A DNA stretch of 64,000 nt from Dugong dugon (taxonomy: Eukaryota > Chordata > Mammalia > Sirenia > Dugongidae), in the NCBI GenBank assembly GCA_030035585.1, contig CM057482.1, forward strand, positions 61,632,828 through 61,696,827, read 5' to 3'. Shown piece after piece: positions 48,409 to 60,900 of this stretch; position 1 is the stretch's first letter, and every line of letters begins with the position of its first letter. Under the pieces are notes generated by a model that saw nothing but the letters and a program-made list of their open reading frames with translations, made no database searches and had not been told where the DNA came from. Position numbers and translations under genes: made by a program.

Positions 48409-49774
48409 GATTCAGTTAAGCAGCTTGAGGGAAACGCTAAGTTTTGGTTTCTCTTTCATGTTGTGAAAGGGGAACTTAAACCTATTGCTAACAAAGTTTT
48501 TACTCAGGAGAACTAGGGTTTTGCCTCCTTCGCGTTCCAGAACGGGAGAAACGCGGTTTCTCTTCTCCTTCGGCGATACCGTCCGTAAAGCCCTATTCTC
48601 AGCTACGCAGCACAGAATGCCACCAGGAATGCTGGAAAGCCTGAACGGCTACAACTAGTTGAAAGGGAAAAAAGTCTTAGGCTGTATCCAGGTAGACAAA
48701 GCACAGGCAACGTTCTTAGGCATGTAACACAGAGGGACTTTCAAACACAGAAAGTGAATCGTGCTCCGTTCCTCCCCAGGCTGAGAGCAACAAGCTCATG
48801 CTTTCTCTTTCAGGCAGGGAAGAAGCTACATGCTGGTGTTAAGCACACAAGCTTTAGTTAGCAAAACTGAACCTCTTCTGCTGTCCTCTAGCTGAAGGCA
48901 GACAATCTACCTGTTTGGCTTTAAAGCCAGTAGTACCTTCTTTCCTGATAGGCAAAATTCCCTTTGAAAACCAGGGGATTCAAACACTTGCTAGGCCTGC
49001 ACTCTCCAGCCTTCTCCCAAGCAGGGAACATTGGAGAAAGCAGCTTGTGCTGGCCGGACACTCTCTTCTAAGAAAACAGAAAACTTAAGTAGATTCAGTT
49101 AAGCAGCTTGAGGGAAACGCTAAGTTTTGGTTTCTCTTTCATCTTGTGAAAGGGGAACTTAAACCTACTGCTAACAAATTTTCTACTCAGGAGAACTAGG
49201 GTTTTGCCTCCTTCGCGTTCCAGAACGGGAGAAACGCGGTTTCTCTTCTCCTTTGGCGATACCGTCTGTAAAGCGGTATTCTCAGCCGCGCAGCCCAGAA
49301 TACCTCCCGGAATGCTAGAAAGCCTCACCGGCTTCAACTGCTTGAAAGGGAGAAACGTCATACGCTTTATCAAAGTAGACAATGCACAGGATCTGTCTTA
49401 GGCATGTAACACAGAGGGACTTTCAAACACAGAAAGTGAATCGTGCCCCGTTCATCCCCAGACTGAGAGCAACAATCTCTTGCTTTCCCTTTCAGGCAGG
49501 GAAGAAGCTACATGCTGGTGTTAAGCACACAAGCTTTAGTTAGCAAAACTGAACCTCTTCTGCTGTCCTCTAGCTGAAGGCAGACAATCTACCTGTTTGG
49601 CTTTGAAAGCCAATACTACCTTCATTCCTGGTAGGCAAACTTCCCTTTGAAAACCAGGGGATTCAAATACGTGCTAGGCCTGCACTCTCCAGCCTTCTCC
49701 CAAGCAGGGAACATTGGAGATAGGAGCTTGTGCTGGGCGGACAATTTCTCCTAACAAAACTGAAAACTTAAGTA
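48409..49774 (+). repeat. 2-mer: K1, P (starts 48409, 49092)
   Basis: K1 has a one-base deletion (ggctttaaagcc near 48920) that breaks the otherwise conserved ggctttgaaagcc dyad and makes it 683 bp. P is tctactcagg with the gataggagc/gggcggacaattt end that leads into E3. Confidence 0.9.
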
Positions 49775-52508
49775 GATTCAGTTAAGCAGCTTAAAGGAGA
49801 ACGCTGTCCTTTGCTTTCTCTTTCATATGGTGAATAGGGAACTTAAACCTACTGCTACCAAAATTTTTACTCAGGGGAACTACGGTTTTGCATCCCTCGC
49901 TTTCCAGAATGGGAGAAACGCGGTTTCTCTTCTCCTTTAGCGATACCGTGGTAAAGCCCTATTCTCATCTACGCAGCACAGAATGCCTCCCGAAATGCTA
50001 GAAAGCCTGAACGGCTTCAACTAGTTGAAAGGGAAAAAAGTCTTAGGCTTTATCCATGTAGACAATGCACAGGCAACGTTCTTAGGCATGTAACACAGAG
50101 GGACTTTCAAACACAGAAAGTGAATCGTGCTCCGTTCATCCCCAGACTGAGAGCAACAAGCTCTTGTTTTCCCTTTCAGGCAGGGAAGAAGCTACATGCT
50201 GGTGTTAAGCACACAAGGTTTAGTCAGCAAAACCTAACCTCTTCTGCTATCCTCTAGCTGAAGGCAGACAATCTACCTGTTTGGCTTTGAAAGCCACTAG
50301 TACCTTCATTTGGGTAGGCAAAATTCCCCTTGAAAACCAGGGGATTCAAATACTTGCTAGGCCTGCACTCTCCAGCCTTCTCCCAAGCAGGGAAGATTGG
50401 AGAAAGTAGCTTGTGCTGGGCGGACACTTTCTCCTAACAAAACTGAAAACTTAAGTAGATTCAGTTAAGCAGCTTGAAGGAGAACGCTGTCCTTTGCTTT
50501 CTCTTTCACATGGTGAATAGGGAACTTAAACCTACTGCTACCAAAATTTTTACTCAGGGGAACTACGGTTTTGCATCCCTCGCTTTCCAGAATGGGAGAA
50601 ACGCGGTTTCTCTTCTCCTTTAGCGATACCGTGGTAAAGCCCTATTCTCATGTACGCAGCACAGAATGCCTCCCGAAATGCTAGAAAGCCTGAACGGCTT
50701 CAACTAGTTGAAAGGGAAAAGTGTCTTAGGCTTTATCCAGGTAGACAATGCACAGGCAACGTTCTTAGGCATGTAACACAGAGGGACTTTCAAACACAGA
50801 AAGTGAATCGTGCTCCGTTCCTCCCCAGACTGAGAGCAACAAGCTCTTGTTTTCCCTTTCAGGCAGGGAAGAAGCTACATGCTGGTGTTAAGCACACAAG
50901 CTTTAGTTAGCAAAACTGAACTTCTTCTGCTGTCCTCTAGCTGAAGGCAGATAATCTACCTGTTTGGCTTTGAAAGCCAGTAGTACCTTCTTTCCTGATA
51001 GGCAAAATTCCCTTTGAAAACCAGGGGATTCAAATACTTGCTAGGCCTGCACTCTCCAGCCTTTTCCCAAACAGGGAACATTGGAGATAGCAGCTTGTGC
51101 TGGCCGGACACTTTCTTCTAACAAAACTGAAAACTTAAGTAGATTCAGTTAAGCAGCTTGAGGGAAACGCTAAGTTTTGGTTTCTCTTTCATGTTGTGAA
51201 AGGGGAACTTAAACCTATTGCTAACAAAGTTTTTACTCAGGAGAACTAGGGTTTTGCCTCCTTCGCGTTCCAGAACGGGAGAAACGCGGTTTCTCTTCTC
51301 CTTCGGCGATACCGTCCGTAAAGCCCTATTCTCAGCTACGCAGCACAGAATGCCACCAGGAATGCTGGAAAGCCTGAACGGCTACAACTAGTTGAAAGGG
51401 AAAAAAGTCTTAGGCTGTATCCAGGTAGACAAAGCACAGGCAACGTTCTTAGGCATGTAACACAGAGGGACTTTCAAACACAGAAAGTGAATCGTGCTCC
51501 GTTCCTCCCCAGGCTGAGAGCAACAAGCTCATGCTTTCTCTTTCAGGCAGGGAAGAAGCTACATGCTGGTGTTAAGCACACAAGCTTTAGTTAGCAAAAC
51601 TGAACCTCTTCTGCTGTCCTCTAGCTGAAGGCAGACAATCTACCTGTTTGGCTTTGAAAGCCAGTAGTACCTTCTTTCCTGATAGGCAAAATTCCCTTTG
51701 AAAACCAGGGGATTCAAACACTTGCTAGGCCTGCACTCTCCAGCCTTCTCCCAAGCAGGGAACATTGGAGAAAGCAGCTTGTGCTGGCCGGACACTCTCT
51801 TCTAACAAAGCTGAAAACTTAAGTAGATTCAGTTAAGCAGCTTGAGGGAAACGCTAAGTTTTGGTTTCTCTTTCATCTTGTGAAAGGGGAACTTAAACCT
51901 ACTGCTAACAAATTTTCTACACAGGAGAACTAGGGTTTTGCCTCCTTCGCGTTCCAGAACGGGAGAAACGCGGTTTCTCTTCTCCTTTGGCGATAACGTC
52001 TGTAAAGCGGTATTCTCAGCCGCGCAGCCCAGAATACCTCCCGGAATGCTAGAAAGCCTCACCGGCTTCAACTGCTTGAAAGGGAGAAACGTCATACGCT
52101 TTATCAAAGTAGACAATGCACAGGATCTGTCTTAGGCATGTAACACAGAGGGACTTTCAAACACAGAAAGTGAATCGTGCCCCGTTCATCCCCAGACTGA
52201 GAGCAACAATCTCTTGCTTTCCCTTTCAGGCAGGGAAGAAGCTACATGCTGGTGTTAAGCACACAAGCTTTAGTTAGCAAAACTGAACCTCTTCTGCTGT
52301 CCTCTAGCTGAAGGCAGACAATCTACCTGTTTGGCTTTGAAAGCCAATACTACCTTCATTCCTGGTAGGCAAACTTCCCTTTGAAAACCAGGGGATTCAA
52401 ATACGTGCTAGGCCTGCACTCTCCAGCCTTCTCCCAAGCAGGGAACATTGGAGATAGGAGCTTGTGCTGGGCGGACAATTTCTCCTAACAAAACTGAAAA
52501 CTTAAGTA
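49775..52508 (+). repeat. 4-mer unit: E3, E2, K1, P (starts 49775, 50458, 51142, 51826)
   Basis: The unit is 2734 bp and corresponds to 15598-18331. E3 has caaggtttagtcag and gggaagattgg. The P differs from its counterpart at 17649: it has gataacgtc, tctacacagg and ttcaggcagg. It keeps an ordinary P tail and leads into E3. Confidence 0.92.
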
Positions 52509-53874
52509 GATTCAGTTAAGCAGCTTAAAGGAGAACGCTGTCCTTTGCTTTCTCTTTCATATGGTGAATAGGGAACTTAAACCTACTGCTACCAAAATTT
52601 TTACTCAGGGGAACTACGGTTTTGCATCCCTCGCTTTCCAGAATGGGAGAAACGCGGTTTCTCTTCTCCTTTAGCGATACCGTGGTAAAGCCCTATTCTC
52701 ATCTACGCAGCACAGAATGCCTCCCGAAATGCTAGAAAGCCTGAACGGCTTCAACTAGTTGAAAGGGAAAAAAGTCTTAGGCTTTATCCATGTAGACAAT
52801 GCACAGGCAACGTTCTTAGGCATGTAACACAGAGGGACTTTCAAACACAGAAAGTGAATCGTGCTCCGTTCATCCCCAGACTGAGAGCAACAAGCTCTTG
52901 TTTTCCCTTTCAGGCAGGGAAGAAGCTACATGCTGGTGTTAAGCACACAAGCTTTAGTCAGCAAAACCTAACCTCTTCTGCTATCCTCTAGCTGAAGGCA
53001 GACAATCTACCTGTTTGGCTTTGAAAGCCACTAGTACCTTCATTTGGGTAGGCAAAATTCCCCTTGAAAACCAGGGGATTCAAATACTTGCTAGGCCTGC
53101 ACTCTCCAGCCTTCTCCCAAGCAGGGAACATTGGAGAAAGTAGCTTGTGCTGGGCGGACACTTTCTCCTAACAAAACTGAAAACTTAAGTAGATTCAGTT
53201 AAGCAGCTTGAAGGAGAACGCTGTCCTTTGCTTTCTCTTTCACATGGTGAATAGGGAACTTAAACCTACTGCTACCAAAATTTTTACTCAGGGGAACTAC
53301 GGTTTTGCATCCCTCGCTTTCCAGAATGGGAGAAACGCGGTTTCTCTTCTCCTTTAGCGATACCGTGGTAAAGCCCTATTCTCATCTACGTAGCACAGAA
53401 TGCCTCCCGGAATGCTAGAAAGCCTGAACGGCTTCAACTAGTTGAAAGGGAAAAAAGTCTTAGGCTTTATCCAGGTAGACAATGCACAGGCAACGTTCTT
53501 AGGCATGTAACACAGAGGGACTTTCAAACACAGAAAGTGAATCGTGCTCCGTTCCTCCCCAGGCTGAGAGCAACAAGCTCATGCTTTCTCTTTCAGGCAG
53601 GGAAGAAGCTACATGCTGGTGTTAAGCACACAAGCTTTAGTTAGCAAAACTGAACCTCTTCTGCTGTCCTCTAGCTGAAGGCAGACAATCTACCTGTTTG
53701 GCTTTGAAAGCCAATACTACCTTCATTCCTGGTAGGCAAACTTCCCTTTGAAAACCAGGGGATTCAAATACGTGCTAGCCCTCACTCTCCAGCCTTCTCC
53801 CAAGCAGGGAACATTGGAGAAAGTAGCTTGTGCTGTGCGGACACTTTCTCCTAACAAAACTGAAAACTTAAGTA
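52509..53874 (+). repeat. 2-mer: E3, three-part E1/K/P mosaic (starts 52509, 53192)
   Basis: E3 is standard. The monomer at 53192 is E1 up to about 53558 (catctacgtag, cccggaatg, ccaggtagac). It is K-like at about 53563-53597 (ccccaggctgag, caagctcatgctttctc). From 53711 it is P-like (ccaatactacc, gtgctagccctcactc). The last switch is the left edge of the 34-monomer duplication. Confidence 0.87.
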
Positions 53875-55241
53875 GATTCAGTTAAGCAGCTTGAAGGAGA
53901 ACGCTGTCCTTTGCTTTCTCTTTCACATGGTGAATAGGGAACTTAAACCTACTGCTACCAAAATTTTTACTCAGGGGAACTACGGTTTTGCATCCCTCGC
54001 TTTCCAGAATGGGAGAAACGCGGTTTCTCTTCTCCTTTAGCGATACCGTGGTAAAGCCCTATTCTCATCTACGTAGCACAGAATGCCTCCCGGAATGCTA
54101 GAAAGCCTGAACGGCTTCAACTAGTTGAAAGGGAAAAAAGTCTTAGGCTTTATCCAGGTAGACAATGCACAGGCAACGTTCTTAGGCATGTAACACAGAG
54201 GGACTTTCAAACACAGAAAGTGAATCGTGCTCCGTTCCTCCCCAGACTGAGAGCAACAAGCTCTTGTTTTCCCTTTCAGGCAGGGAAGAAGCTACATGCT
54301 GGTGTTAAGCACACAAGCTTTAGTTAGCAAAACTGAACTTCTTCTGCTGTCCTCTAGCTGAAGGCAGATAATCTACCTGTTTGGCTTTGAAAGCCAGTAG
54401 TACCTTCTTTCCTGATAGGCAAAATTCCCTTTGAAAACCAGGGGATTCAAATACTTGCTAGGCCTGCACTCTCCAGCCTTTTCCCAAACAGGGAACATTG
54501 GAGATAGCAGCTTGTGCTGGCCGGACACTTTCTTCTAACAAAACTGAAAACTTAAGTAGATTCAGTTAAGCAGCTTGAGGGAAACGCTAAGTTTTGGTTT
54601 CTCTTTCATCTTGTGAAAGGGGAACTTAAACCTACTGCTAACAAATTTTCTACACAGGAGAACTAGGGTTTTGCCTCCTTCGCGTTCCAGAACGGGAGAA
54701 ACGCGGTTTCTCTTCTCCTTTGGCGATACCGTCTGTAAAGCGGTATTCTCAGCCGCGCAGCCCAGAATACCTCCCGGAATGCTAGAAAGCCTCACCGGCT
54801 TCAACTGCTTGAAAGGGAGAAACGTCATACGCTTTATCAAAGTAGACAATGCACAGGATCTGTCTTAGGCATGTAACACAGAGGGACTTTCAAACACAGA
54901 AAGTGAATCGTGCCCCGTTCATCCCCAGACTGAGAGCAACAATCTCTTGCTTTCCCTTTCAGTCAGGGAAGAAGCTACATGCTGGTGTTAAGCACACAAG
55001 CTTTAGTTAGCAAAACTGAACCTCTTCTGCTGTCCTCTAGCTGAAGGCAGACAATCTACCTGTTTGGCTTTGAAAGCCAATACTACCTTCATTCCTGGTA
55101 GGCAAACTTCCCTTTGAAAACCAGGGGATTCAAATACGTGCTAGGCCTGCACTCTCCAGCCTTCTCCCAAGCAGGGAACATTGGAGAAAGTAGCTTGTGC
55201 TGTGCGGACACTTTCTCCTAACAAAACTGAAAACTTAAGTA
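53875..55241 (+). repeat. 2-mer: E1, P without K between (starts 53875, 54559)
   Basis: Same arrangement as 30635-32001, at offset 23240. E1 ends in the pre-K tail and is followed directly by P (tctacacagg, ttcagtcagg). Confidence 0.9.
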
Positions 55242-57292
55242 GATTCAGTTAAGCAGCTTGAAGGAGAACGCTGTCCTTTGCTTTCTCTTTCACATGGTGA
55301 ATAGCGAACTTAAACCTACTGCTACCAAAATTTTTACTCAGGGGAACTACGGTTTTGCATCCCTCGCTTTCCAGAATGGGAGAAACGCGGTTTCTCTTCT
55401 CCTTTAGCGATACCGTAGTAAAGCCCTATTCTCATCTACGTAGCACAGAATGCCTCCCGGAATGCTAGAAAGCCTGAACGGCTTCAACTAGTTGAAAGGG
55501 AAAAAAGTCTTAGGCTTTATCCAGGTAGACAATGCACAGGCAACGTTCTTAGGCATGTAACACAGAGGGACTTTCAAACACAGAAAGTGAATCGTGCTCC
55601 GTTCCTCCCCAGACTGAGAGCAACAAGCTCTTGTTTTCCCTTTCAGGCAGGGAAGAAGCTACATGCTGGTGTTAAGCACACAAGCTTTAGTTAGCAAAAC
55701 TGAACTTCTTCTGCTGTCCTCTAGCTGAAGGCAGATAATCTACCTGTTTGGCTTTGAAAGCCAGTAGTACCTTCTTTCCTGATAGGCAAAATTCCCTTTG
55801 AAAACCAGGGGATTCAAATACTTGCTAGGCCTGCACTCTCCAGCCTTTTCCCAAACAGGGAACATTGGAGATAGCAGCTTGTGCTGGCCGGACACTTTCT
55901 TCTAACAAAACTGAAAACTTAAGTAGATTCAGTTAAGCAGCTTGAGGGAAACGCTAAGTTTTGGTTTCTCTTTCATGTTGTGAAAGGGGAACTTAAACCT
56001 ATTGCTAACAAAGTTTTTACTCAGGAGAACTAGGGTTTTGCCTCCTTCGCGTTCCAGAACGGGAGAAACGCGGTTTCTCTTCTCCTTCGGCGATACCGTC
56101 CGTAAAGCCCTATTCTCAGCTACGCAGCACAGAATGCCACCAGGAATGCTGGAAAGCCTGAACGGCTGCAACTAGTTGAAAGGGAAAAAAGTCTTAGGCT
56201 GTATCCAGGTAGACAAAGCACAGGCAACGTTCTTAGGCATGTAACACAGAGGGACTTTCAAACACAGAAAGTGAATCGTGCTCCGTTCCTCCCCAGGCTG
56301 AGAGCAACAAGCTCATGCTTTCTCTTTCAGGCAGGGAAGAAGCTACATGCTGGTGTTAAGCACACAAGCTTTAGTTAGCAAAACTGAACCTCTTCTGCTG
56401 TCCTCTAGCTGAAGGCAGACAATCTACCTGTTTGGCTTTGAAAGCCAGTAGTACCTTCTTTCCTGATAGGCAAAATTCCCTTTGAAAACCAGGAGATTCA
56501 AACACTTGCTAGGCCTGCACTCTCCAGCCTTCTCCCAAGCAGGGAACATTGGAGAAAGCAGCTTGTGCTGGCCGGACACTCTCTTCTAACAAAACTGAAA
56601 ACTTAAGTAGATTCAGTTAAGCAGCTTGAGGGAAACGCTAAGTTTTGGTTTCTCTTTCATCTTGTGAAAGGGGAACTTAAACCTACTGCTAACAAATTTT
56701 CTACACAGGAGAACTAGGGTTTTGCCTCCTTCACGTTCCAGAACGGGAGAAACGCGGTTTCTCTTCTCCTTTGGCGATACCGTCTGTAAAGCGGTATTCT
56801 CAGCCGCGCAGCCCAGAATACCTCCCGGAATGCTAGAAAGCCTCACCGGCTTCAACTGCTTGAAAGGGAGAAACGTCATACGCTTTATCAAAGTAGACAA
56901 TGCACAGGATCTGTCTTAGGCATGTAACACAGAGGGACTTTCAAACACAGAAAGTGAATCGTGCCCCGTTCATCCCCAGACTGAGAGCAACAATCTCTTG
57001 CTTTCCCTTTCAGTCAGGGAAGAAGCTACATGCTGGTGTTAAGCACACAAGCTTTAGTTAGCAAAACTGAACCTCTTCTGCTGTCCTCTAGCTGAAGGCA
57101 GACAATCTACCTGTTTGGCTTTGAAAGCCAATACTACCTTCATTCCTGGTAGGCAAACTTCCCTTTGAAAACCAGGGGATTCAAATACGTGCTAGGCCTG
57201 CACTCTCCAGCCTTCTCCCAAGCAGGGAACATTGGAGAAAGTAGCTTGTGCTGTGCGGACACTTTCTCCTAACAAAACTGAAAACTTAAGTA
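55242..57292 (+). repeat. 3-mer unit: E1, K1, P (starts 55242, 55926, 56610)
   Basis: This is the copy of 32002-34052. It shares atagcgaac (55301), taccgtagtaaag (55411) and ttcacgttcc (56731). K1 reads caacgttctt where the first copy reads caaccttctt, one of the few differences seen between the two copies. Confidence 0.93.
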
Positions 57293-57976
57293 GATTCAGT
57301 TAAGCAGCTTGAAGGAGAACGCTGTCCTTTGCTTTCTCTTTCACATGGTGAATAGGGAACTTAAACCTACTGCTACCAAAATTTTTACTCAGGGGAACTA
57401 CGGTTTTGCATCCCTCGCTTTCCAGAATGGGAGAAACGCGGTTTCTCTTCTCCTTTAGCGATACCGTGGTAAAGCCCTATTCTCATCTACGTAGCACAGA
57501 ATGCCTCCCGGAATGCTAGAAAGCCTGAACGGCTTCAACTAGTTGAAAGGGAAAAAAGTCTTAGGCTTTATCCAGGTAGACAATGCACAGGCAACGTTCT
57601 TAGGCATGTAACACAGAGGGACTTTCAAACACAGAAAGTGAATCGTGCTCCGTTCCTCCCCAGACTGAGAGCAACAAGCTCTTGTTTTCCCTTTCAGGCA
57701 GGGAAGAAGCTACATGCTGGTGTTAAGCACACAAGCTTTAGTTAGCAAAACTGAACTTCTTCTGCTGTCCTCTAGCTGAAGGCAGATAATCTACCTGTTT
57801 GGCTTTGAAAGCCAGTAGTACCTGCTTTCCTGATAGGCAAAATTCCCTTTGAAAACCAGGGGATTCAAATACTTGCTAGGCCTGCACTCTCCAGCCTTTT
57901 CCCAAACAGGGAACATTGGAGATAGCAACTTGTGCTGGCCGGACACTTTCTTCTAACAAAACTGAAAACTTAAGTA
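57293..57976 (+). repeat. E1 monomer
   Basis: Copy of the E1 at 34053, sharing the rare gtacctgctttcc (near 57820). Confidence 0.9.
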
Positions 57977-60900
57977 GATTCAGTTAAGCAGCTTGAGGGA
58001 AACGCTAAGTTTTGGTTTCTCTTTCATGTTGTGAAAGGGGAACTTAAACCTATTGCTAACAAAGTTTTTACTCAGGAGAACTAGGGTTTTGCCTCCTTCG
58101 CGTTCCAGAACGGGAGAAACGCGGTTTCTCTTCTCCTTCGGCGATAACGTCCGTAAAGCCCTATTCTCAGCTACGCCGCACAGAATGCCACCAGGAATGC
58201 TGGAAAGCCTGAACGGCTAAAACTAGTTGAAAGGGAAAAAAGTCTTAGGCTTTATCCATGTAGACAATGCACAGGCAACGTTCTTAGGCATGTAACACAG
58301 AGGGACTTTCAAACACAGAAAGTGAATTGTGCTCCGTTCATCCCCAGGCTGAGAGCAACAAGCTCTTCCTTTCCCTTTCAGGCAGGGAAGAAGCTACATG
58401 CTGGTGTTAAGCACACAGGCTTTAGTCAGCAAAACCGAACCTCCTCTGCTGTCCTCTAGCTGAAGGCAGACAATCTACCTGTTTGGCTTTGAAAGCCAGT
58501 AGTACCTTCATTCCTGGTAGGCAAAATTCCCTTTGAAAACCAGGGGATTCAAATACTTGCTAGGCCTGCACCTTCCAGCCTTCTCCCAAGCAGGGAACAT
58601 TGGAGAAAGCAGCTTGTGCTGGCCGGACACTCTCTTCTAACAAAACTGAAAACTTAAGTAAATTCAGTTAAGCAGCTTGAGGGAAACGCTAAGTTTTGGT
58701 TTCTCTTTCATGTTGTGAATGGGGAACTTAAACCTACTGCTTACAAAGTTTTTACTCAGGAGAACTGGTGTTTTGCCTCCTTCGCGTTCCGGAACGGGAG
58801 AAACTCGGTTTCTCTTCTCCTTTGGCGATACCGTCTGTAAAGCCCTATTCTCATCTACGCAGCACAGAATGCCTCCCGGAATGCTGGTAAGCCTGAACGC
58901 CTTCAACTAGTTGAAAGGGAAGAAAGTCTTAGGCTTTATCCACGTAGACAATGCACAGGCAAAGTTCTTAGGCATGTAACACAGAGGGACTTTCAAGCAC
59001 AGAAAGTGAATCGTGCTCCGTTCATCCCGAGACTGAGAGCAACAAGCTTTTGCTTTCTCTCTCAGGCAGGGAAGAAGCTACATGCTGGTGTTAAGCACAC
59101 AAGCTTTAGTCAGCAAAACCGAACATCTTCTGCTGTCCTCTAGCTGAAGGCAGACAATCTACCTGTTTGGCTTTGAAAGCCAGTAGTACCTTCATTCCTG
59201 GTAGGCAAAATTCCCTTTGAAAACCAGGGGATTCAAATACTTGCTAGTCCTGCACTCTCCAGCCTTCTCCCAAGCAGGGAACATTGGAGAAAGCAGCTTG
59301 TGCTGGACGGACACTCTCTTCTAACAAAACTGAAAACTTAAGTAGATTCAGTTAAGCAGCTTGAGGGAAACGCTATGTTTTGCTTTCTCTTTCATGTTGT
59401 GAATGGGGAACTTAAACCTACTGCTTACAAAGTTTTTACACAGGAGAACTGGGATTTTGCCTCCTTCGCGTTCCAGAACGGGAGAAACGCGGTTTCTCTT
59501 CTCCTTTGGCGATACAGTCTGTAAAGCGGTATTCTCAGCCGCGCAGCCCAGAATGCCTCCCGGAATGCTAGAAAGCCTCAAAGGCTTCAACTGCTTGAAA
59601 GGGAGAAACGTCATACGATTTATCAAAGTCGACAATGCACCAGATCTGTCTTAGGCATGTAACACAGAGGGATTTCAAACCAAGAAAGCGAATCGTGCCC
59701 CGTTCATCCCCAGACTGAGAGCAACAAGCTCTTTCGTTCTCTTTAAGGCAGGGAAGAAGCTACATCCTCGTGTTAAGCACACAAGCTATAGTCAGCAAAA
59801 CTGAACCAGTTCTGCTGTCCTCTAGCTGAAGGTAGACAATCTACCAGTTTGGCTTTGAAAGCCAGTAGTACCTTCATTCCTGATAGGGAAAATTCCCTTT
59901 GAAAACCAAGGGATTCAAATACTTGCTAGGCCTGCACTCTCCAGCCTTCTCCCAAGCAAGGAACATTGGAGATAGCAGCTTCTGCTGGCCCGACACTTTC
60001 TTCTAACAAAACTGAAAACGTAAGTAGATTCAGTTAAGCAGCATGAGGGAAACGCTAAGTTTTGGTTTATCTTTCATGTTGTGAAAGGGGAACTTAAACC
60101 TACTGCTAACAAAGTTTTTACTCAGGAGAACTATGGTCTTCCCTCCTTTGCGTTCCGGAACGAGAGAAAAGCGGTTTCTCTTCTCCTTTGGCGATACCGT
60201 CTGTAAAGCCCTATTCTCAGCTACGCAGCACGGAATGCCTCCCGGAATGCTGGAAAGCCTGAACGGCTTCAACTAGTTGAAAGGGAAAAAAGTCTTAGGC
60301 TTTATCCACGTAGACAATGCACAGGCAAAGTTCTTAGGCATGTAACACAGAGGGACTTTCAAACACAGAAAGTGAATCGTGCTCCATTCATCCCGAGACT
60401 GAGAGCAACAAGCTTTTGCTTTCTCTCTCAGGCAGGGAAGAAGCTACATGCTCGTTTTAAGCACACAAGCTATAGTCCGCAAAACTCAACCTGTTCTGCT
60501 GTCCTCTAGTTGAAGGTAGACAATCTCCCTGTTTGGTTTTGAAAGCCACTAGTACCTTCATTCCTGGTAGGCAAAATTCCCTTTGAAAGCCAGGGGATTC
60601 AAATACTTGCTAGGCCTGCACTCTCCAGCCTTCTCCCAAGCAGGGAACATTGGACAAAGCAGCTTCTGCTGGCCGGACACTCTCTTCTAACAAAACTGAA
60701 AACTTAAGTAGATTCAGTTAAGCAGCTTGAAGGAGAACGCTGTCCTTTGCTTTCTCTTTCACATGGTGAATAGGGAACTTAAACCTACTGCTACCAAAAT
60801 TTTTACTCAGGGGAACTACGGTTTTGCATCCCTCGCTTTCCAGAATGGGAGAAACGCGGTTTCTCTTCTCCTTTAGCGATACCGTGGTAAAGCCCTATTC

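Larger units (their letters stand above)
44189..53377 (+). repeat. 50-monomer-offset duplication, second copy
   Basis: Partner of 10012-19200. The F copies at both left ends share aaagctctattc, against aaagccctattc in the other two F copies. The match ends before about 53382, where the second copy has E1 (catctacgtag) and the first has E2 (catgtacgcag). Confidence 0.83.
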
